A stretch of 64,000 bases of DNA from Acidimicrobiia bacterium (GCA_029263095.1 JAJCYA010000002.1:96511-160510); one strand, 5' to 3'. Shown: positions 50,718-59,694, counted from the stretch's first letter. Notes: generated by a model from the sequence alone, not told the origin. Program-made: numbers and translations.

Positions 50718-51760
50718 CCGACGCCTCCTCCGGTGATGAAGTCGCCGTAGAAGAGCCCGAGCCCGAATGTCACAAAGAGCGCAGCGAGAATCCAGAACCT
50801 CACGATGACCGTCGTCTCGGGCCAGCCCTTCAGCTCGAAGTGGTGGTGGATCGGAGCCATCCTGAACACTCGCTTGCCCCAACCCCGGAACGAGATCACC
50901 TGGATGATCACCGATGCGGTTTCCATCACATAGAGGCCACCGAGCACCACGAGGAGAAGGTGGGTGTTAGTGAGGAGCGCCAGCGCCGCCATGGCACCGC
51001 CGAGTGCTTGAGATCCCGTGTCTCCCATAAAGATCCGGGCAGGCGGAGCATTCCACCACAAGAACCCGAGGGCGGCACCGGTAAAGGCTGCGCTGAGGAC
51101 CGCCAACTCCAGCGTGCCGAGGTTTGCATAGAACTCCGGATGTCTGAACTGCCAGAAGGAGACAATCACAAAGGCTCCGAAGACGAGGCCGGCCGAACCC
51201 GATGCCAGCCCATCGAGTCCGTCGGCCAGGTTCACGGCATTGGCTGTAGCGACCAGCATGATCAGTACCCAGAAGACGTAGAACGCGCCCAAGTCGAACC
51301 CGAGAGGTCTGGTAAACGACAGCTCGGTTTCTACGCCGTACCCGATCGCCCCCCATGCGAACAGTGAAGCGATCGCCACTTGACCGGCGAGCTTCCACCG
51401 CTTGTTGAGGCCGAGATTGCGCGCCCTCGTCACCTTCGACACGTCGTCGAGGAATCCAATGAAGCCCATCCCGACAAAGGCGACCAGCACCAACAGTCCG
51501 GGGACCTGAAAGTCCCGGAAACCAAGCTGCCAAGCACCCTCGGGTGACCGTGGATCGAAGTGGCCGAATACCCACCCGGCGATGACTGCGACCATCATGA
51601 CCAGCCCGCCCATTGTCGGTGTGCCCCGCTTGTGATCGTGATCGACCTCGTCCTGAATGAACTGGCCGATCGACCGATCGCTCAGGAAGCGGATCGCTAA
51701 GGGAGTCAGAGTGATTGTCACTGCGAACGAAACGGCTGCCGCTGCGAGCATGGCGATCAC
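50714..51760 (-). CDS. mraY: Phospho-N-acetylmuramoyl-pentapeptide transferase
   Basis: MraY moves phospho-MurNAc-pentapeptide to undecaprenyl phosphate to form lipid I. The 348-residue protein has about ten membrane helices and the cytoplasmic motifs DHDHKRGTPTMGGLV, GFLDDVSKVTRARNLGL with the catalytic DD, NAVNLADGLDGLASG, WWNAPPARIFMGDTGSQALG and RMAPIHHHFELKGWPET. GTG at 51760 overlaps the murF stop in GTGA. Confidence 0.97.
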   Translation of the reverse strand: MIAMLAAAAVSFAVTITLTPLAIRFLSDRSIGQFIQDEVDHDHKRGTPTMGGLVMMVAVIAGWVFGHFDPRSPEGAWQLGFRDFQVPGLLVLVAFVGMGFIGFLDDVSKVTRARNLGLNKRWKLAGQVAIASLFAWGAIGYGVETELSFTRPLGFDLGAFYVFWVLIMLVATANAVNLADGLDGLASGSAGLVFGAFVIVSFWQFRHPEFYANLGTLELAVLSAAFTGAALGFLWWNAPPARIFMGDTGSQALGGAMAALALLTNTHLLLVVLGGLYVMETASVIIQVISFRGWGKRVFRMAPIHHHFELKGWPETTVIVRFWILAALFVTFGLGLFYGDFITGGGVG

Positions 51761-53088
51761 GAGAGACCTCCTTCCAATCCGGAGGCGATGGCTTCCAGGC
51801 CGGCAGCTCGCGACGCCTTCACCAGAACCACGTCGCCGGGGACGACTGTGGCGCGTAGCTGCTCCAGGGCGGCAGAAACATCGGCTACCGACGTAGCGGC
51901 CTCCCCTGCTCCCGCTGCGAAGCCTGGGTCGTCACCGACGGCGAGCACGGCAAACCCGAGCGAGGCCGCCAGCGCGCCCATCTCGCGGTGTGCCTCGGCC
52001 TCATACTCGCCCAGCTCATGCATCTTGCCGAGAACGGCGATGTGGCGCCCGGGAATGGCAATCGCAGTGGCCAGCGCGGAGGCCATCGAATCCGGATTGG
52101 CGTTGTAAGCATCGTTGATCAAGACAATCGCTCCATCTCCCAAAGGGACAGAGGCCATCTCCATCCGCCAGGGCGACACTTTGGCATCCTCGAGCCGTCC
52201 GGCAACCTCTGTGAACGGTCGACCGATTGCCACAGCCGAGGCGACCGCAGCCGCGGCATTGGCGGTCTGATGGCGGCCCGGCAATGGCATCCGGAGCCGG
52301 ACCGCCTCCCCGGCCACGCGGAGTGTGAACGTTGCCCTTCCGGTCTCGTCGATGGCGACATCGGTTGCCGCCACATCGGGACCGGAACCCTCTCCGAATG
52401 TGATCACAGCACTGGTGGCACGCGCCAGAAGACGATCATCGTCTGCGGGCAAGACGGCCACACCATGGTCGCCGAGCGTATCGATCAGCTCCCACTTGGC
52501 ATCGATGACGCCTGCGATCGACCCAAACTTCTCGAGATGCGCTCTACCGACGTTGGTGATCACGGCGACGTCGGGGCGTATCACGGACCCGAGGCGAGCG
52601 ATATGGCCGGAGCCGCGACTCCCGACTTCGACCACGAGAACCGTCGCCTCGTCGGGCGCGCTCAGCAATGTGAGCGGGACACCAAATTCGTTGTTGAATG
52701 ACCGGGGCGAGGCGTGAGTGCCGGGTCCGAGCACGGAGGCGATCAGGTCCTTCGTCGTCGTCTTTCCGCTACTCCCCGTCACCCCAATGACGGGACAATC
52801 GATCTCGCCGCGCCGCGCCGCACCGAGGGCGCGGAGTGCCTCCAATGTGTCGGTCACTTCAACCCCGATCCCACCAACGAGGCGGCCGATCTCGGTTATC
52901 GCGGCTGCGGCTCCGGCGGCCCGGGCGGCCGTGGTGAAGTCGTGTCCATCATGGCGCTCCCCTCGTACGGCGACGAACAGACTCCCCGGTTCGACTGTGC
53001 GAGAGTCGATTCCTACGGAACCAACAACGGCCTTGCCGTGTACCTCGCCGTCGCAGATGCGGCCGATGTAGTCCAAGTCCCACCTCAC
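51757..53088 (-). CDS. murF: UDP-MurNAc-tripeptide--D-alanyl-D-alanine ligase
   Basis: MurF adds the D-Ala-D-Ala dipeptide. The 443-residue ligase has DSRTVEPGSLFVAVRGERHDGH, the ATP loop GVTGSSGKTTTKDL, SFNNEFGVPLTLL, NVGRAHLEKFGS, and NDAYNANPDSMASAL. The D-Ala-D-Ala ligase gene ddl is not in the window. GTG/ATG at 53088 overlaps the murE stop by 4 bp. Confidence 0.96.
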   Translation of the reverse strand: MRWDLDYIGRICDGEVHGKAVVGSVGIDSRTVEPGSLFVAVRGERHDGHDFTTAARAAGAAAAITEIGRLVGGIGVEVTDTLEALRALGAARRGEIDCPVIGVTGSSGKTTTKDLIASVLGPGTHASPRSFNNEFGVPLTLLSAPDEATVLVVEVGSRGSGHIARLGSVIRPDVAVITNVGRAHLEKFGSIAGVIDAKWELIDTLGDHGVAVLPADDDRLLARATSAVITFGEGSGPDVAATDVAIDETGRATFTLRVAGEAVRLRMPLPGRHQTANAAAAVASAVAIGRPFTEVAGRLEDAKVSPWRMEMASVPLGDGAIVLINDAYNANPDSMASALATAIAIPGRHIAVLGKMHELGEYEAEAHREMGALAASLGFAVLAVGDDPGFAAGAGEAATSVADVSAALEQLRATVVPGDVVLVKASRAAGLEAIASGLEGGLS

Positions 53089-54527
53089 GTCGACGCCTCT
53101 TCGCGAGCAACCTGCCGATCATCGAACGGGACGAGCTCCCCTGCGATCTCCTGAGCCTTCTCGTGTCCCTTGCCGAGTATCAGGACCAGATCGTCCGAGG
53201 ATGCAATGTCCATGGCAGCAGCAATCGCCTCTCTCCGGTCGACGATTACCAACGCATCGGGCCCTGCTCCGGCCGCTACCTCACGCACGATCGTCTCCGG
53301 ATCCTCCGAGCGAGGATTGTCGCTCGTGATCACGGCAATATCGGCGGTCGCGGCTGCGGCGCCCATCAGTGGGCGCTTGTCGCGGTCTCTATCACCGGCG
53401 GCGCCGGCAACGACGATGACTCGGCCAGCTGTGACCAATTCCCTCGCGGAACGAACCACCGACTCCAAACCAGCGGGCGTATGCGCGTAGTCGACCACAA
53501 CGGTGCAGTCTCGTTCGGTCGGAACAATCTCGAAGCGACCCGGAATAGAGGTGACCCTCCCGATCCCGTCGGCGATCGTGTCCCATGGAATTCCGAGCGC
53601 ATTTGCACAGGCTCCGGCGACAAGCGCGTTCGACAGGTTGAAGCGGCCCGGGAGTTGGAGGTGGACCCGGGCTCCTCCGCCTGGCCCGGAAGCGTCGAAT
53701 GTCGAACCGCCGAGTGTCACCGATACCGGGACACCCCGCACATCTGCATCCGGGCCCGTACCGACCCGTGTGATCGGAATCGTCGCGGCGGTCGCGATCT
53801 CGCGCCCTGCCGGATCGTCCACCCAGATCACGCCGGTGCGACATTGGTCGAACAATGACCTCTTGGCGGCGAGATACTCGTCCATGTCCGCGTGAAAATC
53901 GAGGTGATCCTGCGACAGATTGGTAAAGGCGCCGATTTCGAACCGGGTTCCTCCGACACGGCCCAACGTAAGGGCGTGAGAGGAGACCTCTACCGCCGCC
54001 ACATCCACCCCGAAGCCGACCATTGCGGCCAGCAACCGCTGGAAGTCGGTCGCCTCTGGGGTCGTCCTCTCAACCGCAAACGGCTTGCCGTTGATGCGAG
54101 CGCCGACGGTTCCGATTATCGCCTGCTGGATTCCGGCAGCCGCCGCGATCGATTCGATGATGTGAGTGACCGTGGTCTTGCCGTTGGTGCCGGTGATCCC
54201 CACCAGGCGCAGGCTCGATGATGGATCCCCGTGAACCGCCGCAGCCAACCGGCCCAGCGCACTCCGGACGTCCGCCACCACGATGGCGGGTGTGCCCGCT
54301 GGGACCACGGCCTCGTCTTCGACACAGAGGGCGGACGCCCCCGCGGCGACGGCGGCGGTGACGAATCCATGGCCATCGGTCACGAATCCACGCACCGCGC
54401 CAAACAACGCACCAGCGTCGACGGCTCGCGAATCGTGAGTCACATCTGTTACGACCGTGGCACCGTCACCCAACACCCTGCCCCCCACCAACGCCGCCAG
54501 GCGGTCGAGATTCGTAGGATCAGCCAT
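53085..54527 (-). CDS. murE: UDP-MurNAc-L-Ala-D-Glu--meso-diaminopimelate ligase
   Basis: MurE adds the third stem-peptide residue. The 480-residue ligase has VTHDSRAVDAGALFGAVRG, the ATP loop GITGTNGKTTVTH, EVSSHALTLGRV, NLSQDHLDFH and, near the C-terminus, SDNPRSEDP. The DNPR motif marks meso-diaminopimelate as substrate, as opposed to lysine. ATG at 54527 overlaps the ftsI end by 8 bp; the longer frame would re-read ftsI. Confidence 0.97.
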   Translation of the reverse strand: MADPTNLDRLAALVGGRVLGDGATVVTDVTHDSRAVDAGALFGAVRGFVTDGHGFVTAAVAAGASALCVEDEAVVPAGTPAIVVADVRSALGRLAAAVHGDPSSSLRLVGITGTNGKTTVTHIIESIAAAAGIQQAIIGTVGARINGKPFAVERTTPEATDFQRLLAAMVGFGVDVAAVEVSSHALTLGRVGGTRFEIGAFTNLSQDHLDFHADMDEYLAAKRSLFDQCRTGVIWVDDPAGREIATAATIPITRVGTGPDADVRGVPVSVTLGGSTFDASGPGGGARVHLQLPGRFNLSNALVAGACANALGIPWDTIADGIGRVTSIPGRFEIVPTERDCTVVVDYAHTPAGLESVVRSARELVTAGRVIVVAGAAGDRDRDKRPLMGAAAATADIAVITSDNPRSEDPETIVREVAAGAGPDALVIVDRREAIAAAMDIASSDDLVLILGKGHEKAQEIAGELVPFDDRQVAREEAST

Positions 54528-56214
54528 CGGGCGCAACTCCGATTTGGTGCAGTGCGGCGAGCATGATCTCCGAGAAGACGGGAGCAGCACCTCGCCCGCC
54601 GCTGGCGAATTCCTGCGGGGAGTCGAGCACGACGGCGACCACGATCTTGGGGTCATCTATCGGTGCCATTCCGATAAAGCTCGCTACCACTTCCTCTTCG
54701 CTGTAGGCCTGGAGTTCAGTCAGGTACTTCTCCGTGGTCCCCGTCTTTCCGCCGACACGGTATCCGGGTACAACCGCTTCGGAACCTGTACCAATGTCCA
54801 CAACAGCCTCCAGCATGACCCTCATCTCAGCCGCGGTCTGTGCCGACACAACTCGCCGCGTCACCGGCAGGGTCGGCTGTCGGTCACCGTTCCCGTCGAC
54901 TACCTCCCTGACCAGATGGGGCTGAGCCCACATCCCGTCGTTGGCCACCGTTGCGTAGACCATGGCCATCTGGAGCGGGGTGACCGACACGTGATAGCCG
55001 ATCGAGGTACCGGCGAGGCAGGTCGCGAGACACCAATCCTCCGGGGGTCGCAGCACCCCTTCAGCCTCACCCGGGAAATCGATACCGGAGGCTCTGCCCT
55101 GTCCAAACGCGTGCATGAATGTATAGAGGGGTTGGGTGCCGAGATGATCGCCGACCAGGATTGTGCCGAGGTTGGACGAATACGTGACAATCTCTGTGAC
55201 CGTCAGTTGGTCGGGATGAACGGTCACATCCTTGAAGACGGTGTCGAGTATTTCGATGCGATCCGGAATCTCGAAAGATGTCCACGGACCAACGACATCC
55301 GCCTCCAGCGCACCAGAGATCGTCACCAGCTTCTGTGTCGAGCCGGGCTCGAACACATCGGTGACGGCGCGATTGCGCAACGTCTCAGAGGGGACTCCCT
55401 CACGATCGTTCGGATCGAACGACGGGAGATTGACCATTGCCAGGATCTCGCCCGTCTCGGGATCCACTACGACGACGGTCCCCGACGCAGCTCCCGTCCG
55501 CTCGAGGGCTGCGGCCAGGGCCTGTGTGGCCGCGTACTGGATCTCGCTCTTGATGGTGAGCACGAGGTCTGACCCCTGTTCCGCGGGTTCAACCATGTAG
55601 TCCCCCTGTGGGATCACCCGACCCTGTGGGTCGCGTTCCACCAGGAGTGCCCCAGGCGTTCCGGCGAGATCGGAGTCATAGAAGAGCTCAAGCCCCTCCA
55701 ATCCGGCGTTGTCGCCGTCGCTTACGAATCCGACGACGTGTGAAACCAGGTCCCCGGTCGGATACACCCTCCGCGGCTCGCTGAGGAAGTGGATTCCGGG
55801 AAGATTCGCCTTCCTGATCGGCTCGGCAGTCTCTGGATCGAGCTGACGGACCACGTAGACAAACGCAGCTTCACCGGCAAAGTCTTGAGTGAGGTCGGTC
55901 GGGTTGCGGGAAACGAGCGGAGCGAGCAGTGACGCAACGGTCCCAGGATCGTCGATCTCGAGCGGATTGGCGTAGACGGTGACTCCCTCAACGGTGACCG
56001 CCAATTCCCTCCCATCGCGATCGAAGATCGTGCCTCGGTCGGCGGCCAACGTCTCGCTCTGGAGCCGCTGCTCGCGGCCGCGGGCGGCGAACTCGTCGGC
56101 TTGAGCCCCCTGCACAACCGTGAGTCGGTACCCGATCAGCGTCCATGCCAGAACCAGGAGCACACCAACGGAAACGAGACGAGCGTTCAACGCACGTCGC
56201 GGCCGCTGTTCCAT
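54520..56214 (-). CDS. ftsI: Septal penicillin-binding protein FtsI (PBP2b/PBP3 class)
   Basis: FtsI cross-links septal peptidoglycan. The 564-residue protein has a TM near ~11-34, the dimerisation/pedestal region starting RGTIFDRDGRELAV, and the transpeptidase domain with the acyl-serine in EPGSTQKLVT (SxxK), YSSNLGT (SxN) and VGGKTGTTEK (KTG). No PASTA domains are present at the C-terminus, unlike some actinobacterial and firmicute relatives. ATG at 56214 has GAGGAGGAGG upstream. A 40-nt gap separates it from ftsL. Confidence 0.96.
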   Translation of the reverse strand: MEQRPRRALNARLVSVGVLLVLAWTLIGYRLTVVQGAQADEFAARGREQRLQSETLAADRGTIFDRDGRELAVTVEGVTVYANPLEIDDPGTVASLLAPLVSRNPTDLTQDFAGEAAFVYVVRQLDPETAEPIRKANLPGIHFLSEPRRVYPTGDLVSHVVGFVSDGDNAGLEGLELFYDSDLAGTPGALLVERDPQGRVIPQGDYMVEPAEQGSDLVLTIKSEIQYAATQALAAALERTGAASGTVVVVDPETGEILAMVNLPSFDPNDREGVPSETLRNRAVTDVFEPGSTQKLVTISGALEADVVGPWTSFEIPDRIEILDTVFKDVTVHPDQLTVTEIVTYSSNLGTILVGDHLGTQPLYTFMHAFGQGRASGIDFPGEAEGVLRPPEDWCLATCLAGTSIGYHVSVTPLQMAMVYATVANDGMWAQPHLVREVVDGNGDRQPTLPVTRRVVSAQTAAEMRVMLEAVVDIGTGSEAVVPGYRVGGKTGTTEKYLTELQAYSEEEVVASFIGMAPIDDPKIVVAVVLDSPQEFASGGRGAAPVFSEIMLAALHQIGVAPDG

Positions 56215-56254
56215 GGCCTCCTCCTCATTCCCTTAGTGCCGGCGCGGCACCCGC

Positions 56255-56674
56255 CTACGGCTGGGCGCCCAGCAGCGCCTTCAGGTCGATCCAACGCTCG
56301 TCGATGCCCGCACCAGGACCACCCAGTCCGGGTACATCGATGGTTCGTACCGTTTCGGGGTACACCATCCCCATCTCGGAGGCAAGGGACGAGATGCGAT
56401 CCGGAGATTGAAGCTCGGTCACCTGAAGACGGAGATCCCAGTACCTGGCTTCCTCAACGGATATCTGGTGATCGATGTCGGTGACGACAAAGGCGCTCCT
56501 GTCCAAAGCGATCCGGGCGTACACGGATACGAGGAATGCCGCGGCCAACGCTATCCCGAGCAAGACCCAGTAGCGCCTCCGGGCTCGGCCTCGAGTTCCC
56601 GGGCCCAGCACGACATGGAATTCTCGGGTACGACGAGGCGCCCTGGCGTGAGCCGGGGCGAGACGCGCCGTCAT
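56255..56674 (-). CDS. ftsL: FtsL-like septum initiation protein
   Basis: The 139-residue product has a basic N-terminus, one TM (~35-54, WVLLGIALAAAFLVSVYARIA) and an external coiled-coil (ISVEEARYWDLRLQVTELQSPDRISSLASEMGM) ending in the PERI-like MGMVYPE motif typical of FtsL/DivIC. Sequence conservation of FtsL is low, so the call rests on topology and its place between rsmH and ftsI. ATG at 56674 overlaps the rsmH stop as ATGA. Confidence 0.85.
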   Translation of the reverse strand: MTARLAPAHARAPRRTREFHVVLGPGTRGRARRRYWVLLGIALAAAFLVSVYARIALDRSAFVVTDIDHQISVEEARYWDLRLQVTELQSPDRISSLASEMGMVYPETVRTIDVPGLGGPGAGIDERWIDLKALLGAQP

Positions 56675-57579
56675 CCGACTCGCTCCGCAACCCGCAGTCG
56701 CGCGCTGCGAGCTCGCGGGTTACCTTCGATCTCGTCAGTCGAGGGCGTCTCGCCGCGCGACAGTATCCGCAGTTCAGCGACCGTGTCGCACACGCACACC
56801 GGGAAGTCAGGTGGGCAAGTGCAGTCAACGGACCCAGCCGCAAACCTCCGCTTGACGATCCGATCCTCGAGAGAGTGGTACGAGATCACCAGGATCCGTC
56901 CGTCGTGTCGCAGCATCCGCACGGCGACGTCGAGAACATCGGTGAGCGCAGCGAGCTCGTCGTTGACGGCGATCCGAATGGCCTGGAAAGTCCGTCGAGC
57001 TGGGTGGCCAGCCCGCCGCGACCGAGCCGGCATGGCGTTGGCGACAACGCCCGCCAGTTCCAGTGTGTCCGCGATCGGGCGCGCCCTGACGATTGCGCCG
57101 GCGATTCTGGATGCGTGACGCTCCTCGCCGTATCGTCTGAGAATCCGAACGACATCTGCTCGGGACCACTGGTTGACGACGACCTCGGCATCGAGCCCCG
57201 CATCTGGCCCCATCCGCATGTCGAGTGGGCCTCGGCGTCGATACGAGAAGCCTCGCTCCCCCACGTCGAGCTGATGCGAGGAGACACCGAGGTCGAAAAG
57301 GGCTCCATCGATTTCATCGAGCTGCTCCTCCTGTAGTACCGATTCGAGCGTTCTGAAGTCCGCCTGACGGAACACGAGTCGTGATCCAAATGAGGCGCTT
57401 TGTAGTCCTGCGTCCGGGTCCCGATCGAGTGCCAATACACGCAACGCGGGATTGGCCTCGAGCAGAACCCGGCTGTGGCCTCCGCCCCCGAAGGTGGCGT
57501 CGACGATCGTCCCGTCGATCGAGCCGAGCCAATGCTCGACTCGGTCGGCCATGACCGGCACGTGATAGTCCCGGCCCAC
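56671..57579 (-). CDS. rsmH: 16S rRNA (cytosine-1402 N4)-methyltransferase
   Basis: RsmH (MraW) methylates C1402 in the ribosomal P-site. The 302-residue protein shows YHVPVMADRVEHWL, the SAM loop DATFGGGGHSRVLLE, LDRDPDA, GALFDLGVSSHQLD, GPLDMRM and SYHSLEDRIVKRRF. GTG at 57579 is chosen because it sits 6 residues before HVPVM and just after GGGGGGCTGACG; upstream in-frame codons would cross the hairpin and run into mraZ. That hairpin encloses the ribosome site and may control translation. Confidence 0.96.
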   Translation of the reverse strand: MGRDYHVPVMADRVEHWLGSIDGTIVDATFGGGGHSRVLLEANPALRVLALDRDPDAGLQSASFGSRLVFRQADFRTLESVLQEEQLDEIDGALFDLGVSSHQLDVGERGFSYRRRGPLDMRMGPDAGLDAEVVVNQWSRADVVRILRRYGEERHASRIAGAIVRARPIADTLELAGVVANAMPARSRRAGHPARRTFQAIRIAVNDELAALTDVLDVAVRMLRHDGRILVISYHSLEDRIVKRRFAAGSVDCTCPPDFPVCVCDTVAELRILSRGETPSTDEIEGNPRARSARLRVAERVG

Positions 57580-57660
57580 CGTCAGCCCCCCGGAGCGCTG
57601 GCGCCAAAATGGAAGCGGGCGGAGTAAGGGGCTTCCCACATGGCATCCGGAGGGCTGACG
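57580..57660 (-). promoter_or_regulatory. 14-bp stem enclosing the rsmH ribosome site (candidate mraW RNA motif)
   Basis: In the transcript, bases 57660-57647 pair with 57593-57580 over 14 consecutive positions (13 Watson-Crick, one G-U), closing a 53-nt loop. The 3' arm contains the GGGGGG that serves as rsmH Shine-Dalgarno and ends immediately before the GTG start, so the closed form should block initiation. The loop has a smaller GGAAGC/GCTTCC helix. An mraW RNA motif has been described upstream of mraW (rsmH) in actinobacteria; whether this is that motif needs a covariance search. The element lies in the 115-nt gap after mraZ. Confidence 0.7.
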
Positions 57661-57694
57661 CTGGGTCGGACGACCCACTGGCGATTGGCATTGA

Positions 57695-58126
57695 TTAGAT
57701 CCCCTCTTCGCTGAGTGCTTCTTCGATCCCTGCAAAGAGCTCGTCGGCTTCGCCGCTGAGTGCTTCCCACGACTCCACCTCCCAGATCTCGACACGATCG
57801 GCAACACCGACGACTACGACGTCCTTTGAGATTCCGCCGTACTCGCGAAGGGACTGCGGAATCTGAATACGCCCCTGGCCATCCAATTGCTGGTCGGTGG
57901 CCGACCCAAAGAACGACCTGGCGTAGTTGCGGCTGCGGCGATCGGTGCGAGGGAGCCGATTCACCTGCTCGACCTCTTCCTCCCACTTGTCTATTGGGAA
58001 TACGTAGAGGCAGCGCTCCTGTCCCTTGGTGACGACGAGTCCGCGCTCCAGACGGTCGCGGAACTTCGAGGGCAGCACCAGACGGCCCTTCGAATCCACG
58101 CTGTGTTGATACTCGCCCAGGAACAC
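57695..58126 (-). CDS. mraZ: Transcriptional regulator MraZ
   Basis: MraZ is an AbrB-like DNA-binding protein that controls the division cluster, including its own gene. The 143-residue protein has two related half-domains with the signatures FLGEYQHSVDSKGRLVLPSKFRDRL and ATDQQLDGQGRIQIPQSLREYG; the DxKGR and DxQGR motifs form the DNA-binding surface. GTG at 58126 gives the typical length and has GGAGAC 10 nt upstream; the frame is open upstream through the operator. First gene of the leftward cluster. Confidence 0.95.
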   Translation of the reverse strand: MFLGEYQHSVDSKGRLVLPSKFRDRLERGLVVTKGQERCLYVFPIDKWEEEVEQVNRLPRTDRRSRNYARSFFGSATDQQLDGQGRIQIPQSLREYGGISKDVVVVGVADRVEIWEVESWEALSGEADELFAGIEEALSEEGI

Positions 58127-58200
58127 GGTCCGGCGTCTCCGTTCTATGCACTCGCGCCTCCGGGAGGCGCTGTACGGGTGGGAGGCCGCCGCCTCCCTGG

Positions 58201-58245
58201 TTCTCCACGTTCCCCCACTCTGCCCCACATTCCACCACTTGTCAA
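58201..58245 (-). promoter_or_regulatory. mraZ promoter with four 10-bp-spaced GTGG operator repeats
   Basis: On the minus strand TTGACA (58245-58240) is a perfect -35, with CAGAGT 17 nt downstream as a weak -10. Overlapping it, GTGG elements begin every 10 bp: GTGGTGGAAT (58238), GTGGGGCAGA (58228), GTGGGGGAAC (58218), GTGGAGAA (58208). MraZ proteins bind short G-rich direct repeats with about one helical turn spacing, so this is very probably the autoregulatory operator. Confidence 0.75.
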
Positions 58246-58342
58246 CCCTTCGACCCCACTTTGTGGGCACGACCGCCACGGAGAATGAGGCGGTCAGGAG
58301 GCACGGGTCCGGACTCACGACTCAAGATTCGAGGCTCTTCAC

Positions 58343-58348
58343 TACCCT
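58343..58348 (+). promoter_or_regulatory. Candidate leaderless -10 box for the SDR gene (TACCCT)
   Basis: TACCCT is followed by 8 nt and the SDR ATG; no Shine-Dalgarno is present. Divergent from the mraZ promoter about 100 bp away. Confidence 0.4.
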
Positions 58349-58356
58349 CGACCGCC

Positions 58357-59091
58357 ATGCCTCTCTCCGGCCGCGCAATCCTCATCACGGGCGCCTCCAG
58401 CGGGATCGGACGCGGTCTGTGCTCCGAGTACGTGGGCGCCGGCGCCCGCGTCTATGCGACGGGTCGCAACGAAGTCGCACTCGCCGAGACGATTGCTGAC
58501 CTCCCCGAAGGGTCGGCAGTTGGAATTCCCGCCGACATCACAACAGAGGCGGGCAGACGGGCCATCGCCACTGCAATCGATCATGGAGGAGGCACCCTGG
58601 ATGTCGTGGTCCACGCCGCCGGACTGCTCGGACCTCCCGGCGTACCGCTGGCTGCATACCCCGAGGAGGAGTGGAGATCAGTATTCGAAGTGAATGTGAC
58701 CTCGGTCCATCTCCTCCACCAACTCCTTGTTACCTATCTGGACTCGTCAACCGCTCCGGTTGTCATCGGTCTTTCGAGCACAGTGGGGCGCCAGGGCCGC
58801 GCCGGTTGGGGGATGTATGCCGTGTCGAAACATGCGCTCGAGGGATGGCTCGCCACTCTGGCCCATGAGTTCCGAGGAAAGGTGTTCTCGATCAACCCCG
58901 GTGGCACCCGCACCCCGATGCGGGCGGTAGCCGTGCCCGGCGAGGACCCGGCAACTCTCCCCACCGCCTCCGACATCGCACCGATCTTTCTCCGACTGGC
59001 TCACTCCTCGGCCCCGGAGCCGACCGGGGCGCTCTTCGACGCACGGGACTGGATCGGATCGCATCCTTGGGAAGGGCTGGAGTCACCCTGA
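58357..59091 (+). CDS. Short-chain dehydrogenase/reductase
   Basis: The 244-residue protein is a classical SDR: NAD(P)-binding TGASSGIGRGL (residues ~10-20), an HAAGLLG variant of the NNAG motif, VNVTSVHLLHQ, the catalytic Ser in IGLSSTVGRQG and YAVSKHALEGW with the Tyr-x3-Lys pair, then the PGGTRTPM segment. TGRNE after strand 2 (basic residue) suggests NADP preference. Substrate is unknown. ATG at 58357 is the family N-terminus; the frame opens 32 codons earlier but without similarity or signals. Confidence 0.92.
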   Translation: MPLSGRAILITGASSGIGRGLCSEYVGAGARVYATGRNEVALAETIADLPEGSAVGIPADITTEAGRRAIATAIDHGGGTLDVVVHAAGLLGPPGVPLAAYPEEEWRSVFEVNVTSVHLLHQLLVTYLDSSTAPVVIGLSSTVGRQGRAGWGMYAVSKHALEGWLATLAHEFRGKVFSINPGGTRTPMRAVAVPGEDPATLPTASDIAPIFLRLAHSSAPEPTGALFDARDWIGSHPWEGLESP

Positions 59092-59181
59092 GCGGAACAC
59101 CTTGCGCATCGAGACCTCGGAATCCCGCGGACACGACGATGTCGATGCCCTAACCTGTGATGACGGGGGACAAGGAGGATC

Positions 59182-59694
59182 ATGCACGTACTGATTGCCA
59201 CAGATGGCAGCCTCGACGCCGCCAGAGCGGCAAACTTCGCTTCGGCATTGGCCGGAGCCGACGGATCCGTCACCATCCTCACGATGGTTGAAATCAACCG
59301 TCATCTGCTACGCGATCTGCGTGGGCTATTCGGCGAGCGCGTCGTCGATGCCACCAACCAGGATGCCGAGTACGTCGGATTGCAGCCCAATGCCGGTGCC
59401 CCCATCGGATCCGATTGGCCGGGAGATGATGAGATGCTGAACAGGTACCTCGAGGACCAGAAGACGACCCGCACTCACGAACTGGTGACTGCTCTCGAGA
59501 CCGCAGGCGTCAAACCTGAAGTTCTAGTTCGAGAAGGCGAAGCAGCGGGCGGCATCACGGCAGCGGCTACAGAACTCGCAGCCGATGTGGTCTGCGTCGG
59601 CTCACACGGCAAGGGTCTCTTCGAGGGACTACTCGGCTCAACCAGCACCAAGCTCGCCAGACGCTGCCCTGCGCCGGTGCTGATCATCCGCTGA
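59182..59694 (+). CDS. Universal stress protein (UspA family)
   Basis: The 170-residue single Usp domain begins HVLIATDGSLDAARAANFA and ends with the ATP-binding signature GSHGKGLFEGLLGSTSTKLARRCPAPVLIIR (GxxGxxG-x9-GS/T type), so it probably binds ATP. ATG at 59182 has AAGGAGG 5 nt upstream. The stop overlaps the next ATG as TGATG, so it is coupled to the LapA-domain gene. Role in stress or growth arrest is inferred from the family only. Confidence 0.93.
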   Translation: MHVLIATDGSLDAARAANFASALAGADGSVTILTMVEINRHLLRDLRGLFGERVVDATNQDAEYVGLQPNAGAPIGSDWPGDDEMLNRYLEDQKTTRTHELVTALETAGVKPEVLVREGEAAGGITAAATELAADVVCVGSHGKGLFEGLLGSTSTKLARRCPAPVLIIR

